Of a stretch of DNA of 62,613 nucleotides, positions 1 through 7,212 are shown in pieces. Numbering within the stretch: position 1 is the stretch's first letter; every line of letters begins with the position of its first letter. The position numbers were made by a program, and so were the translations under genes. Source of the stretch: Thermoflexia bacterium (lineage in GTDB: Bacteria; Chloroflexota; Anaerolineae; B4-G1); contig DUEK01000007.1 of assembly GCA_011192155.1 (NCBI GenBank), positions 1 through 62,613 of the forward strand. Reading direction: 5' to 3'. Below the pieces are notes generated by a model. That model did not search any database and had not been told where the DNA came from. It saw only the letters and a program-made list of their open reading frames with translations.

Positions 1-90
1 ACCAAACGGCGTACTTTGAGAATTGCTGTAGGTACAAGATCAAGGGGAGCTTTGAGGGTTCGAGCGTCGAGAGAGATAATCAGCTAAACA

Positions 91-115
91 CAAGCCCCCT
101 CGAGCAGGGGGCTTG
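91..115 (-). terminator. Hairpin downstream of tRNA-Leu
   Basis: A near-perfect inverted repeat (CAAGCCCCCT ... AGGGGGCTTG) lies 27 bases beyond the 3' end of tRNA-Leu in its direction of transcription. It is followed by only a weak T tract (TGTTTAGC), so termination is plausible rather than certain. Bases 1-90 hold nothing I can recognise. Confidence 0.5.
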
Positions 116-141
116 GTGAAAGAAAGACTGCGTGGTAATTG

Positions 142-224
142 TGCCCCAGACTGGATTTGAACCAGCACGCCTAAAAAGGCACAGGCCCTCAACCTGCCGC
201 GTATGCCTATTCCGCCACTGGGGC
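142..224 (-). tRNA. tRNA-Leu(GAG)
   Basis: The minus strand folds into a class II tRNA of 83 nt. The acceptor strands GCCCCAG and CTGGGGC pair, with discriminator A. The anticodon stem CAGG/CCTG encloses TTGAGGG (anticodon GAG), the variable arm is long as in Leu/Ser tRNAs, and the T arm contains GGTTCAAATCC. The terminal CCA is not encoded. It would read CUC and CUU leucine codons. Confidence 0.93.
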
Positions 225-292
225 TTGTAATTATTATACTATCCCTGCCTCACTTGTCAACTTTTGACCAAGAGCGGTCTCTGCGAAACTCT

Positions 293-478
293 CTACTCTT
301 CCCCGCCTATCTGCACCACATTGCCCGACCCGGCCGCCGATTGCTCCACCGTGGGACTGCCCACATAGTACACGTCTCCGCTGATGCTGATTTTGATATG
401 GTCTTTTACCTGGACGATCATCAAGCCGCTGCCGGGGCTGACGCCCAACGAGGTGGACATCGCCATCGAAGGGGGCAC
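293..478 (-). pseudogene. Unrecognised minus-strand open frame, probable remnant
   Basis: On the minus strand a reading frame with coding-like codon choice runs from about position 560 to a stop at 293. Its only internal ATG is at 478, giving 61 residues that end in a Gly/Ser-rich tail, and no convincing ribosome site precedes it. I do not recognise the product. It may be the 3' remnant of a longer gene, because a decayed metallophosphoesterase lies just upstream on the same strand. The opposite strand at 426-500 reads a short peptide reminiscent of an Hsp20 core (LPGLTPNEVDIAIEGG), which I cannot reconcile with this frame. Low confidence that either is functional. Confidence 0.25.
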
Positions 479-644
479 TCTGACCGTCCACGCCGGGTTG
501 CGTTCCCGTTGGAGAATGTCGAGTGCCTGTTCCAGGAACAGAGCTACGGGGCAGTATGGTTGCCCTCATTGTCAAGACCAAAATGGCCAAAATAGGTGAA
601 ACTCTTATGCCAATACCTGACCGCCAGGGCTTCCACAAAGGTTG

Positions 645-873
645 TCAAACAAGTGAGACCACCTGCAAAAAGTCGAACGAGTCGCCGTTGAGAATCAGCA
701 TCCACGGACGAACGCCAAAGTTGGGCTGTTCCTTGATTTTTTCGTGATGGTGTAAGAAGCGCAAAAGCATCGTCGAATAAGAAATCTTCCAGGTGAGAAA
801 ATTTGCCGCTCTTTGGATCCAAACCTGCGCTCAAGTGCAGGTCGCTCACGATCAGCAGATTATGTTTTTCCAT
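645..873 (-). pseudogene. Metallophosphoesterase (calcineurin-like), frameshifted and truncated
   Basis: The gene starts at ATG 873 after a good ribosome site (AAGGAGGGAGCG) and reads MEKHNLLIVSDLHLS, the first metal-binding motif (SDxHL) of calcineurin-like phosphoesterases. After FLFDDAFA the frame is lost. The family sequence resumes in the next frame as FLHHHEKIKEQP and LILNGDSFDFLQV, the second metal motif (NGDxxD), until a stop at 645. A one-base deletion near position 755 explains the shift. The remainder of the catalytic domain (GNHD and the histidine motifs) is missing. I infer a recently decayed gene; a sequencing or assembly error could explain the frameshift but not the missing C-terminal part. 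Confidence 0.7.
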
Positions 874-920
874 CGCTCCCTCCTTGAGGAGAAATATAGC
901 ACAGATGCGACACGTCGCAC

Positions 921-949
921 TGGACAAGTTGGGCCAAAAAGGATATAAT
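921..949 (+). promoter_or_regulatory. Sigma70-type promoter of the zinc-ribbon/TPR gene
   Basis: TGGACA (921-926) and TATAAT (944-949) are separated by 17 bases. The expected start site is near 956, leaving a leader of about 30 nt before the ATG at 986. Confidence 0.65.
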
Positions 950-985
950 CGCCTCCGTTGCTCAATTCGCCGCCAAAGAGGTTAT

Positions 986-2854
986 ATGCGTTGTCCCGAG
1001 TGTAAAACCAAGATTCCCGATAACCTGTCCCTTTGTCCGCAATGCGGCACAATGGTGGAGGAAACACGGCCGATGCGCGCCCTGCGGCGGTCCAAACGGG
1101 GACCTTCTATTGATACTGAAGCAACACCAGTGGCAACCACGAAAACACCCACGCTCTGGCGACGCGTACTCCGAGTGCTTCTCTGGGTAATAGTCTTTCT
1201 GGCTCTCACGACGCTGAGCGTTAGCATAGGCGCTTACTATGGTATTCACCAGGGTGAGCGGGAACGGGAGCAAAGCCACCTGGGCGAGGCCGAACGACAT
1301 TACCAGGCTGGATTGGAACAACTGGACGCCGGTGAGTACGAGCGCGCCATCGCCGAGTTCGAGTACGTGCTCAAGATCAATCCTGACCATCCCCTGGCCG
1401 GGCAAGGCATCGCCGAAGCGGAGGCCCGCATCGCCGCCATTCCCACCCCCACCTCGGAAACCTACGAGATCGTCGTGGGCGATCTCTACCAGGACGGGTT
1501 GACCCACTATGAGGCCGAGGAGTGGGAGGGTGCAGTTGCCGTGCTGACCCAATTACGGGTGTTAGACCCAGCCTACGAAGCGGAAACGGTCGAGGAGATG
1601 CTCTTTACCAGCCTCTACAACGCGGGGATGGCGCTGCTGGACGCGGGTCGTTTCGAAGAGGGCATTTTTTACTTGGATCAGGCGGTGGCCCTGCGCCCGC
1701 TGGACGAAGAGGCATTGGCCCAGCGCAGTCTGGCCATGCAATATATGACGGCGCTGGGCTACTGGGGGGTGGATTGGGATCGTTGTATTGATCGCTTTGG
1801 GCAAATTTACGCCATCGCGCCCAACTACAAAGACACCTTCCGACGACTCTACGACGCCCACGTGACTTATGCCAATGCCTGGTACGCTCAAGAGGAAATG
1901 TGCCCGGCCGAGGAGCAATACGCGCAGGCGCTACAATTGATAAATGACCCTCAGATTGAGCAGAAGCGAGACGATGCCGCCCAAGTCTGCGCTGTCGCAA
2001 CGCCAACCCCCATCGCGCCGATAGAGGGCACGCAGACCATCACGCTGACTGAGATGCCGCCAGGCTTTACCACGGGCCGGCTGGCCTATCCACTCTACAA
2101 CACCCAAACCGATCTCTACAACATATACGCCCTCTTCATTGATGGTCGCCTGGTGCTGATGGCCGAGGGAGCCGACCAGCCTTGCTGGATGTGGGGCAAT
2201 GGGGCGCTGGGGTATCGCAACCTGCTCGCGCCCGGAATATCCCTGCTGGCGTCCGGAGAGGCCGCGCCGAGGCAACTGTTCTCGGAAACAGGAGTGGGCT
2301 GGCCCACTTTCTCTCCCGACGGCGGTCGTATGGCCTATGCCGTGCAAGACATGGCCGGCGACTGGCAGATCTATATCGCGCCGACGGATGGCTCGGCCGA
2401 GCCGCAAGTTCACGCGACGGGGAAAGGCCCCGTGTGGGGGCCCAACGGCTGGCTGGCATGGACCGGCTGCGAAGCTGGCGGAGACTGTGGCATCTTTATG
2501 GATAACCCTGACGACGACCAGCCTCCTTCTCGCAAGACCGCCAGTATCAACGACATTGGCCTAAACTGGGATCCCAACGGCGGATTGCTGGCCTACATGT
2601 CCAACGTCACTGGCAACTGGGAGGTGTACCTGCTCAGCACTGGCGGGGGCATCGTGGTGCTCACCGACGATCCGGCCTCCGATGGTCTTCCCGTCTGGGC
2701 GCCCGATGGCTCTAGTATCGCCTTCGCTTCCAACCGAGACGGGTCTTGGGGTCTCTATCTGATGGAACCGAACGGGGAAAACCCGCACAAAATCCTCACT
2801 CTTGGCCCCAGCCTTCCCAACTGGACAGCGCAGCGGCTCTCGTGGGCGCCGTAG
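986..2854 (+). CDS. Zinc-ribbon, single-TM, TPR and TolB-like propeller protein
   Basis: This 622-residue protein starts at ATG 986 behind AAAGAGG. An earlier in-frame start would add 61 residues upstream of the promoter and is unlikely. Residues 1-25 form a zinc ribbon (CPEC...CPQC). One transmembrane segment follows near residues 55-80, placing the ribbon in the cytoplasm and the rest outside. About four TPR-like helical repeats come next (for example HYQAGLEQLDAGEYERAIAE), and the last 230 residues carry three or more PD40/TolB-type propeller blades (WPTFSPDGGRMAY, WDPNGGLLAYMS, WAPDGSSIAFASNRDGS). The architecture suggests a surface-exposed scaffold that senses or binds partners; no enzyme motif is visible. 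It stands alone, with its own promoter and tRNA genes downstream. Function unknown. Confidence 0.85.
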   Translation: MRCPECKTKIPDNLSLCPQCGTMVEETRPMRALRRSKRGPSIDTEATPVATTKTPTLWRRVLRVLLWVIVFLALTTLSVSIGAYYGIHQGEREREQSHLGEAERHYQAGLEQLDAGEYERAIAEFEYVLKINPDHPLAGQGIAEAEARIAAIPTPTSETYEIVVGDLYQDGLTHYEAEEWEGAVAVLTQLRVLDPAYEAETVEEMLFTSLYNAGMALLDAGRFEEGIFYLDQAVALRPLDEEALAQRSLAMQYMTALGYWGVDWDRCIDRFGQIYAIAPNYKDTFRRLYDAHVTYANAWYAQEEMCPAEEQYAQALQLINDPQIEQKRDDAAQVCAVATPTPIAPIEGTQTITLTEMPPGFTTGRLAYPLYNTQTDLYNIYALFIDGRLVLMAEGADQPCWMWGNGALGYRNLLAPGISLLASGEAAPRQLFSETGVGWPTFSPDGGRMAYAVQDMAGDWQIYIAPTDGSAEPQVHATGKGPVWGPNGWLAWTGCEAGGDCGIFMDNPDDDQPPSRKTASINDIGLNWDPNGGLLAYMSNVTGNWEVYLLSTGGGIVVLTDDPASDGLPVWAPDGSSIAFASNRDGSWGLYLMEPNGENPHKILTLGPSLPNWTAQRLSWAP

Positions 2855-2959
2855 CTTGACGAGAAAGGCCAACGGCGGTATACTTACTATAAAGTTTGCG
2901 AGTGCGCAAGTCTGCAAGTAGCAAGGCAACGCAAATGTTGTAGAACAATTCTAGTGAGA

Positions 2960-3032
2960 CGGGGCGTGGCGCAGATGGAAGCGCGCTGCGTTTGGGACGC
3001 AGAGGTCGCCGGTTCAAGTCCGGCCGCCCCGA
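2960..3032 (+). tRNA. tRNA-Pro(TGG)
   Basis: A 73-nt cloverleaf: acceptor CGGGGCG/CGCCCCG with discriminator A, D arm GCGC/GCGC, anticodon stem CTGCG/CGCAG around TTTGGGA (anticodon TGG), and T arm GCCGG-TTCAAGT-CCGGC. CCA is not encoded. First gene of a three-tRNA cluster. Confidence 0.95.
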
Positions 3033-3038
3033 CTGGAT

Positions 3039-3109
3039 GCGGGCGTTGCAAAATGGTATTGCCCCAGCCTTCCAAGCTGTTGTTGCGGGTTCGATTCCCG
3101 CCGCCCGCT
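3039..3109 (+). tRNA. tRNA-Gly(TCC)
   Basis: A 71-nt cloverleaf beginning six bases after tRNA-Pro. The acceptor GCGGGCG pairs with CGCCCGC, the anticodon stem CAGC/GCTG encloses CTTCCAA (anticodon TCC), and the T loop is TTCGATT. CCA is not encoded. It is most likely co-transcribed with its neighbours. Confidence 0.93.
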
Positions 3110-3142
3110 CCTCCGTTCTTTTCCAAATCAGTTGTTGTTTCA

Positions 3143-3481
3143 GGGCCCATAGCTCAGCGGTCAGAGCAGCCGGCTCAGGGGACGAGGTCAGCCAAGTCCA
3201 AGCGCACACTGCCAGGATATGTTGACCTTGTCAAGGGCTGCATAGGGGGAAACCCTTGTGTGAAACCTGTCAAATTCGGGGAAGCCCAAGTCTGCGGATA
3301 TGGTAATCCCGAGCCAAGCCCGTAAGGGAAGGTGTAGAGACTAGACGGCAGGCACCCCGCGGAGTGGCAAGCACTCTGTAGGGTGAAGGGATAGTCCAGC
3401 CCACAAACCCGAAAGGGGCAGCGAAAGCTGTAGTTGGGATGCATAACCGGTCGGTCCCAGGTTCGAATCCTGGTGGGCCCA
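3143..3481 (+). tRNA. tRNA with CAT anticodon (Ile2 or Met), interrupted by a group I intron
   Basis: Joining 3143-3175 to 3442-3481 gives a canonical 73-nt tRNA: acceptor GGGCCCA/TGGGCCC with discriminator A, D arm GCTC/GAGC, anticodon stem GCCGG/CCGGT around CTCATAA, and T arm CCAGG-TTCGAAT-CCTGG. The CAT anticodon with this loop fits either tRNA-Ile2 (C34 modified to lysidine by TilS) or elongator tRNA-Met. The GGGCCC acceptor reminds me more of Ile2, but I cannot settle it by eye. The 266-nt insert sits between U33 and C34 and must be removed for function. A strong terminator follows, so this is the last gene of the tRNA cluster. Confidence 0.9.
3176..3441 (+). ncRNA. Self-splicing group I intron in tRNA(CAT)
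   Basis: The insert carries the conserved group I core: P element at 3272-3286 (AAATTCGGGGAAGCC), Q at 3305-3319 (AATCCCGAGCCAAGC), R at 3331-3350 (GGTGTAGAGACTAGACGGCA) and S at 3386-3399 (AAGGGATAGTCCAG), in the right order and spacing. P7 forms between R and S. The 5' exon ends in U3175, and CGGCU (3171-3175) can pair with GGCTG (3236-3240), giving the required U-G wobble at the splice site. The intron ends in G3441, the omega-G. The P1 loop is enlarged and contains an 8-bp helix (3183-3190 with 3223-3230). No homing endonuclease frame is present. From memory, the core closely resembles the small Azoarcus tRNA-Ile intron (subgroup IC3). Confidence 0.92.
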
Positions 3482-3491
3482 TAGATTGGCT

Positions 3492-3545
3492 CCTCCTCGC
3501 GACACTCGCCACCCAGGCGAAATGGTCGCGGGGAGGTTTTTTTGA
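3492..3545 (+). terminator. Rho-independent terminator of the tRNA cluster
   Basis: A long stem (CCTCCTCGCGAC...GTCGCGGGGAGG) closed by an inner GGCGA/TCGCC pairing is followed immediately by seven Ts. It lies 11 bases after the tRNA discriminator base. Confidence 0.85.
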
Positions 3546-3700
3546 CATCCTACTGCAACTCCCTGATTCGGCCATCAGCAACGGGGCACCCGAAAGCGAT
3601 CTTACTAAAAGTCGCAGCAACCACAACTCGGGCACATTCACACTCACTCTTTCCACGAAAAACGCATCCTCCTGACCCCTTTGCAGGGAGCAGTTCTTCG

Positions 3701-3952
3701 ATGGAACTCTCCGGTGGCCAGCAACAGCGGGTGGCGATTACGCGAGCACTGGTGAACGACCCGGTCATCATTCTGGCGGACGAACCGACAGGAAACCTGG
3801 ACAGCAAGTCGGGGGGAGAAGTGATGGCAGTGTTGCAGACGCTGAATCGGGAGCGCGGGATCACGGTGGTTCTGGTGACACACGATCCAAAGATCGCACA
3901 ACACGCGCGCCGGATCGTGCATCTATACGACGGCCAGCAATTCCCGTTTTAG
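3701..3952 (+). pseudogene. ABC transporter ATPase fragment (LolD/MacB type)
   Basis: Only the C-terminal third of an ABC ATPase is left. It starts at the signature motif ([16 protein letters not shown]) and continues through Walker B ([17 protein letters not shown]) and the H-loop ([12 protein letters not shown]). The Walker A half is absent; bases 3546-3700 carry no ATPase sequence in any frame. The DEPTGNLD wording points to the MacB/LolD/FtsE-like group that works with FtsX-type permeases, none of which is nearby. The last residues (QQFPF) and the stop codon come from the left inverted repeat of the element at 3936-4243, so insertion of that element trimmed or replaced the 3' end. Non-functional remnant. 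Confidence 0.8.
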
Positions 3953-4243
3953 CATTATCGCCGCGTGATATAGCACCGTAGTAGCGACTTTAGTCGCTGA
4001 ATTACGTGGCTCGAAAGACTGATAGTCCCCCCTCTCAAGTATTGGTGCGAGCACTGTTTAGAATCTAACCGCAAAGACGCAAAGGGCGCGAGAGTACTCG
4101 CAAGGGCGCAAAGAAAACAATGAAAACTTGGCGATCTTTGCGTCTTTGCGGTGAAAAAGCTCCTGATTTTACCCAACAACACTCAACGGGGGAACTACCG
4201 AACGACTAAAGTCGTTACTACGAGCGCCATAACGGGAATTGCT
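3936..4243. repeat. Terminal-inverted-repeat element (MITE-like), copy 1
   Basis: The ends are AGCAATTCCCGTTTT (3936-3950) and the inverse AACGGGAATTGCT (4231-4243). Inside lies a second inverted pair (GTAGTAGCGACTTTAGTCGC near 3977 against CGACTAAAGTCGTTACTACG near 4203). In the centre is a long hairpin built on ACCGCAAAGACGCAAAG and CTTTGCGTCTTTGCGGT. There is no transposase. A 100-bp relative with the same ends lies at 41914-42013, and the inner motif recurs at 48358-48419. Confidence 0.7.
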
Positions 4244-4318
4244 GCCACTCCAACCACTTATCTAAACCGTATTGCTGCTAGTCCGCGTTCTAAAATAACC
4301 TGATATGGAGGTTTCTGC

Positions 4319-6451
4319 ATGGCAGACTATCGCATTCACGAGCACCCGATTCTACCGGTCGAGGAACGGCCAAAAGTCGAGTTCACCTGGCAGGGCCAGA
4401 CCATGCAGGCCTACGAAGGCGAGACCATCTCTGCAGCTCTCTTTGCGGGCGGTGTGCGCACTTTTGGCCACCATCACAAGGACGGCGCGCCCCAGGGCCT
4501 ATTCTGTGCCAATGGTCAGTGCGCTCAATGCTTGGTGATGGCCGACGGCCTGCCCGTCAAAGCCTGCATGACGCCCGTGCATCCAGGGATGCAAGTCGAG
4601 CCGATGGATGGCAATCCGGCGCTGCCCGATGTCCAAACCACACCCGAAATGCAGACCGCTGGGCCGGTCGAGGTAGAGTGCCTGATCATCGGCGGTGGGC
4701 CGGCCGGGCTGGCGGCGGCGATTGAGTTGGGCAAGGCCGGCGTGCGTGTCCTCATCGCGGACGATAAGCACCGCCTGGGCGGCAAGCTAGTGCTTCAGAC
4801 CCACAAGTTCTTTGGCTCCATTGATGCCTGCTACGCTGGGACGCGGGGCACCGATATCGCCACGATACTGGAGCAAGAGGTGCACCAGTTCGAAAACGTC
4901 CAGGTCTGGCTGAACACCACCGCGTTGGCCGTTTTTTCAGATAGGAAAGTTGGCCTCTTGCGGGAGGGGCGCTACGTCATAGTTCAGCCTCACGTCCTAC
5001 TGGTGGCGACTGGGGCGCGGGAAAATTCACTGACCTTCAAGGGTAACACACTGCCGGGGGTCTATGGCGCGGGCGCGTTCCAGACGTTGGTCAACCGCGA
5101 CCTGGTGCGGTCAAGCGAACGGATCTTTATCGTCGGCGGAGGAAACGTGGGCCTCATCGCCGGCTACCACGCGCTCCAGGCTGGTATCCAGGTCGTTGGC
5201 TTGTGCGAGGCGCTGCCAGAGTGCGGCGGGTATAAGGTTCACAAGGATAAGCTGGCCCGCCTGGGCGTGCCCATCTACGTCTCTCATACCATCCTCAGCG
5301 CCAACGGAAAGGATGAAGTAGAATCCACCACTATCGCTCAGATTGACGAGAACTGGCGCCCCATCCCTGGCACGGAAAAAGCGTTTGCCTGCGATACAGT
5401 GCTGGTTGCCGTGGGGCTGTCTCCGGTGGACGAGTTCATCCACAAAGCGCGCGAGTTCGGCCTGCCGGTCTATGCGGCGGGGGACGCGGAGGAGATCGCC
5501 GAGGCATCGGCGGCCATGTTCACCGGTCGCATCCGCGGCTTGGAGATCGCCCGCAGCCTGGGGCGAGACGTGGGTCAGGTGCCGCAGGAGTGGCATCGTA
5601 TTGCCGAAATTCTCAAATCCCGCCCCGGGGCCACCGTCACCGAAGATATCCCAGAGGTGGAGGAAGGAGTCTTTCCCGTGCTCCATTGCGCCCAGGAAAT
5701 TCCGTGTAACCCCTGCACCTCCATCTGCCCTCAGAACTGCATCGTGATGGAGGGAGAGGATATCCGCAGCTTGCCCGAGTACGTGGGCGAGGGCTGCATC
5801 GGCTGTGAAAAGTGCGTCGCCATTTGCCCGGGGCTGGCTATCACGCTGGTGGATTATCGCAATGATCCCGAACATCCGACAGTGACGATTCCCTACGAAT
5901 TCCCGGCCGAGATGATCCACGCGGGAGACAGTGTGACAGTGTTGGATACGGAGGGCGCGCCGCTGGGCGAGGTGAAGGTGATGAGGGTGCGAGCACCCAA
6001 GTTCTCTGACCGGGCGCTACTGGTACGGGTGCGCGCTCCCCGCGAGATCGCTCGCCACATCGCCGGCATCCGCGTGCAAGAGCCGGGAGTGACGGAACCG
6101 CTGAACGAGTACGTGGCCCGCATCGCCGACGACGAGATCGTCTGCCGCTGCGAGCGCGTGACAGCGGGCGAGATTCGCGCGCTCATCCGAGAAGGTGCGC
6201 GGGATATGAACCACATCAAGGGCGTGACGCGGGCCGGGATGGGCGCCTGCGGCGGCAAGACCTGCACCAATCTGGTCAAGCGGCTGTTCCGCGAGGAGGG
6301 AGTCTCGTTGCAGCAGGTGACCGAGAACACGCGGCGACCATTGTTTATAGAGGCGTCACTGGGGGCTTTTGCGGGAGTTGTCGCCGAGGGGGGGGCGACC
6401 GAGGAGGTTCGTGTGGTCCACGCCACAGACGCCCACGAGGGCGGCATGTGA
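4319..6451 (+). CDS. Sarcosine-oxidase-alpha-like FAD/NAD oxidoreductase with Fe-S domains
   Basis: A 710-residue soluble flavoprotein starting at ATG 4319, with TGGAGG ten bases upstream. The N-terminal 110 residues are a plant-type [2Fe-2S] domain (C63, C68, C71 and C83). A Rossmann FAD site (IIGGGPAGLAAA) follows near residue 123, then a second dinucleotide site (IVGGGNVGLIAG) near 273, as in the pyridine-nucleotide-disulfide oxidoreductase fold. Two [4Fe-4S] motifs lie near residues 463-500 (CNPCTSICPQNC, CIGCEKCVAICP). The end is a BFD-like [2Fe-2S] domain (CRCERVTAGEI ... CGGKTC). This layout matches the large subunits of amino-acid or opine dehydrogenases (sarcosine oxidase alpha, HcnB/OoxA) with an added ferredoxin module. 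Such enzymes normally pair with a DadA-like subunit, which is not adjacent. The substrate cannot be told; electrons would pass from an amine through FAD to the Fe-S centres. Confidence 0.88.
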   Translation: MADYRIHEHPILPVEERPKVEFTWQGQTMQAYEGETISAALFAGGVRTFGHHHKDGAPQGLFCANGQCAQCLVMADGLPVKACMTPVHPGMQVEPMDGNPALPDVQTTPEMQTAGPVEVECLIIGGGPAGLAAAIELGKAGVRVLIADDKHRLGGKLVLQTHKFFGSIDACYAGTRGTDIATILEQEVHQFENVQVWLNTTALAVFSDRKVGLLREGRYVIVQPHVLLVATGARENSLTFKGNTLPGVYGAGAFQTLVNRDLVRSSERIFIVGGGNVGLIAGYHALQAGIQVVGLCEALPECGGYKVHKDKLARLGVPIYVSHTILSANGKDEVESTTIAQIDENWRPIPGTEKAFACDTVLVAVGLSPVDEFIHKAREFGLPVYAAGDAEEIAEASAAMFTGRIRGLEIARSLGRDVGQVPQEWHRIAEILKSRPGATVTEDIPEVEEGVFPVLHCAQEIPCNPCTSICPQNCIVMEGEDIRSLPEYVGEGCIGCEKCVAICPGLAITLVDYRNDPEHPTVTIPYEFPAEMIHAGDSVTVLDTEGAPLGEVKVMRVRAPKFSDRALLVRVRAPREIARHIAGIRVQEPGVTEPLNEYVARIADDEIVCRCERVTAGEIRALIREGARDMNHIKGVTRAGMGACGGKTCTNLVKRLFREEGVSLQQVTENTRRPLFIEASLGAFAGVVAEGGATEEVRVVHATDAHEGGM

Positions 6452-6454
6452 AAA

Positions 6455-6483
6455 GAACCAGGTTTCTCAAAGAAACCTGGTTC
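6455..6483. terminator. Bidirectional hairpin between the oxidoreductase gene and tRNA-Ser
   Basis: GAACCAGGTTTC and GAAACCTGGTTC form a 12-bp stem closed by five bases, between the convergent oxidoreductase gene and tRNA-Ser. The same AACCAGGTTT stem recurs inside the repeats at 10502 and 52705, so it is also a mobile repeat motif. Confidence 0.6.
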
Positions 6484-6490
6484 CTCTCTT

Positions 6491-6581
6491 TGGCGGAAGG
6501 GGTGGGATTCGAACCCACGGTGGCCATAAAGACCACAACGGTTTTCGAGACCGTCCCGTTCGTCCACTCCGGCACCCTTCC
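6491..6581 (-). tRNA. tRNA-Ser(CGA)
   Basis: A minus-strand class II tRNA of 91 nt including an encoded CCA (6491-6493). The acceptor GGAAGGG pairs with CCCTTCC, the anticodon stem ACGGT/ACCGT encloses CTCGAAA (anticodon CGA), a long variable arm follows, and the T arm has GGTTCGAATCC. It is the only tRNA in the window with an encoded CCA end. Confidence 0.94.
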
Positions 6582-6598
6582 GAGGGTATTACTAAACC

Positions 6599-6667
6599 AG
6601 ACTCAGTAGATCCAAAATGTTACGACAACAAGACCTCGGAGGTCTGAAATTTGGATCTACTGAGACT
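6599..6667. repeat. MITE family 1, internally deleted copy
   Basis: The two ends of the family (GACTCAGTAGATCCAAAATG at one side, AAATTTGGATCTACTGAGAC at the other) are joined directly through ACCTCGGAGGT, without the roughly 85-bp middle seen in the copies at 7213, 18491 and 46191. The element overlaps the 3' end of tadA and supplies its last codons. Confidence 0.8.
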
Positions 6668-7114
6668 GCTTCGCAGCCCAGCAAAAAACCGCTCCAGCAA
6701 CGCCTGCGATTCTTCCGCCAGCACGCCTCGGATCACCGTCACGCGGTGGTTAAAGCGCGGGTCGCGCAAAAGCTCGACCACCGATCCCGCTGCGCCCGCC
6801 TTGGGATCATCGGCCCCATAGACCAAGCGGGGCAGCCTGGCCGATACCATCGCGCCGGCGCACATAGGACAGGGTTCCAACGTGCAGTAGAGCGTCACTT
6901 CCGCCAATCGCCAGCCGCCCAACACGCGGGCCGCCTCCTGAAGCGCCAACATCTCTGCATGGGCGGTCGGGTCTCCGTTGGCTTCTTTGCGATTATGCCC
7001 CCGTCCGACGATGGCCCCTTCACACACCGCCACCGCGCCAACGGGCACGTCGCCGTGAGTCAGGGCCAGTTCCGCCTCGGCCAGAGCCTCGCGCATCCAG
7101 GCTGCATCGTTCAC
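6620..7114 (-). CDS. tadA: tRNA-adenosine(34) deaminase
   Basis: A cytidine-deaminase-fold enzyme that converts A34 to inosine in tRNA-Arg(ACG). Visible are the HAE zinc/proton-shuttle motif (DPTAHAEMLAL), the PCxxC zinc ligands (LEPCPMCAGAMV) and the TadA-typical NDAAWMREALAEAELA start. GTG 7114 is chosen because it brings the conserved WM...AL helix in at the usual distance. The -10 hexamer TATAAT (7121-7126 on the minus strand) lies only six bases before this codon, implying a leaderless transcript. An ATG at 7096 is an alternative. The final 15 residues (SLSRSKFQTSEVLLS) and the stop are encoded by a MITE copy, so the natural C-terminus has been replaced; the catalytic core looks intact (164 residues). 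Confidence 0.9.
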   Translation of the reverse strand: MNDAAWMREALAEAELALTHGDVPVGAVAVCEGAIVGRGHNRKEANGDPTAHAEMLALQEAARVLGGWRLAEVTLYCTLEPCPMCAGAMVSARLPRLVYGADDPKAGAAGSVVELLRDPRFNHRVTVIRGVLAEESQALLERFFAGLRSSLSRSKFQTSEVLLS

Positions 7115-7212
7115 GACGGTATTATAACACAGGCGCAGTGAGGCGGCAACATTCTGATGATTATCCACATCTTACCACAGAGGCGCAGAGGGCACAGAGA
7201 AAAACAGAAGTA

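Noticed and set aside
2954-3325. Open frame of 123 codons across the tRNA cluster
   Set aside because: It overlaps three tRNA genes and the intron core, so it is not a protein gene; the intron also has no homing endonuclease.
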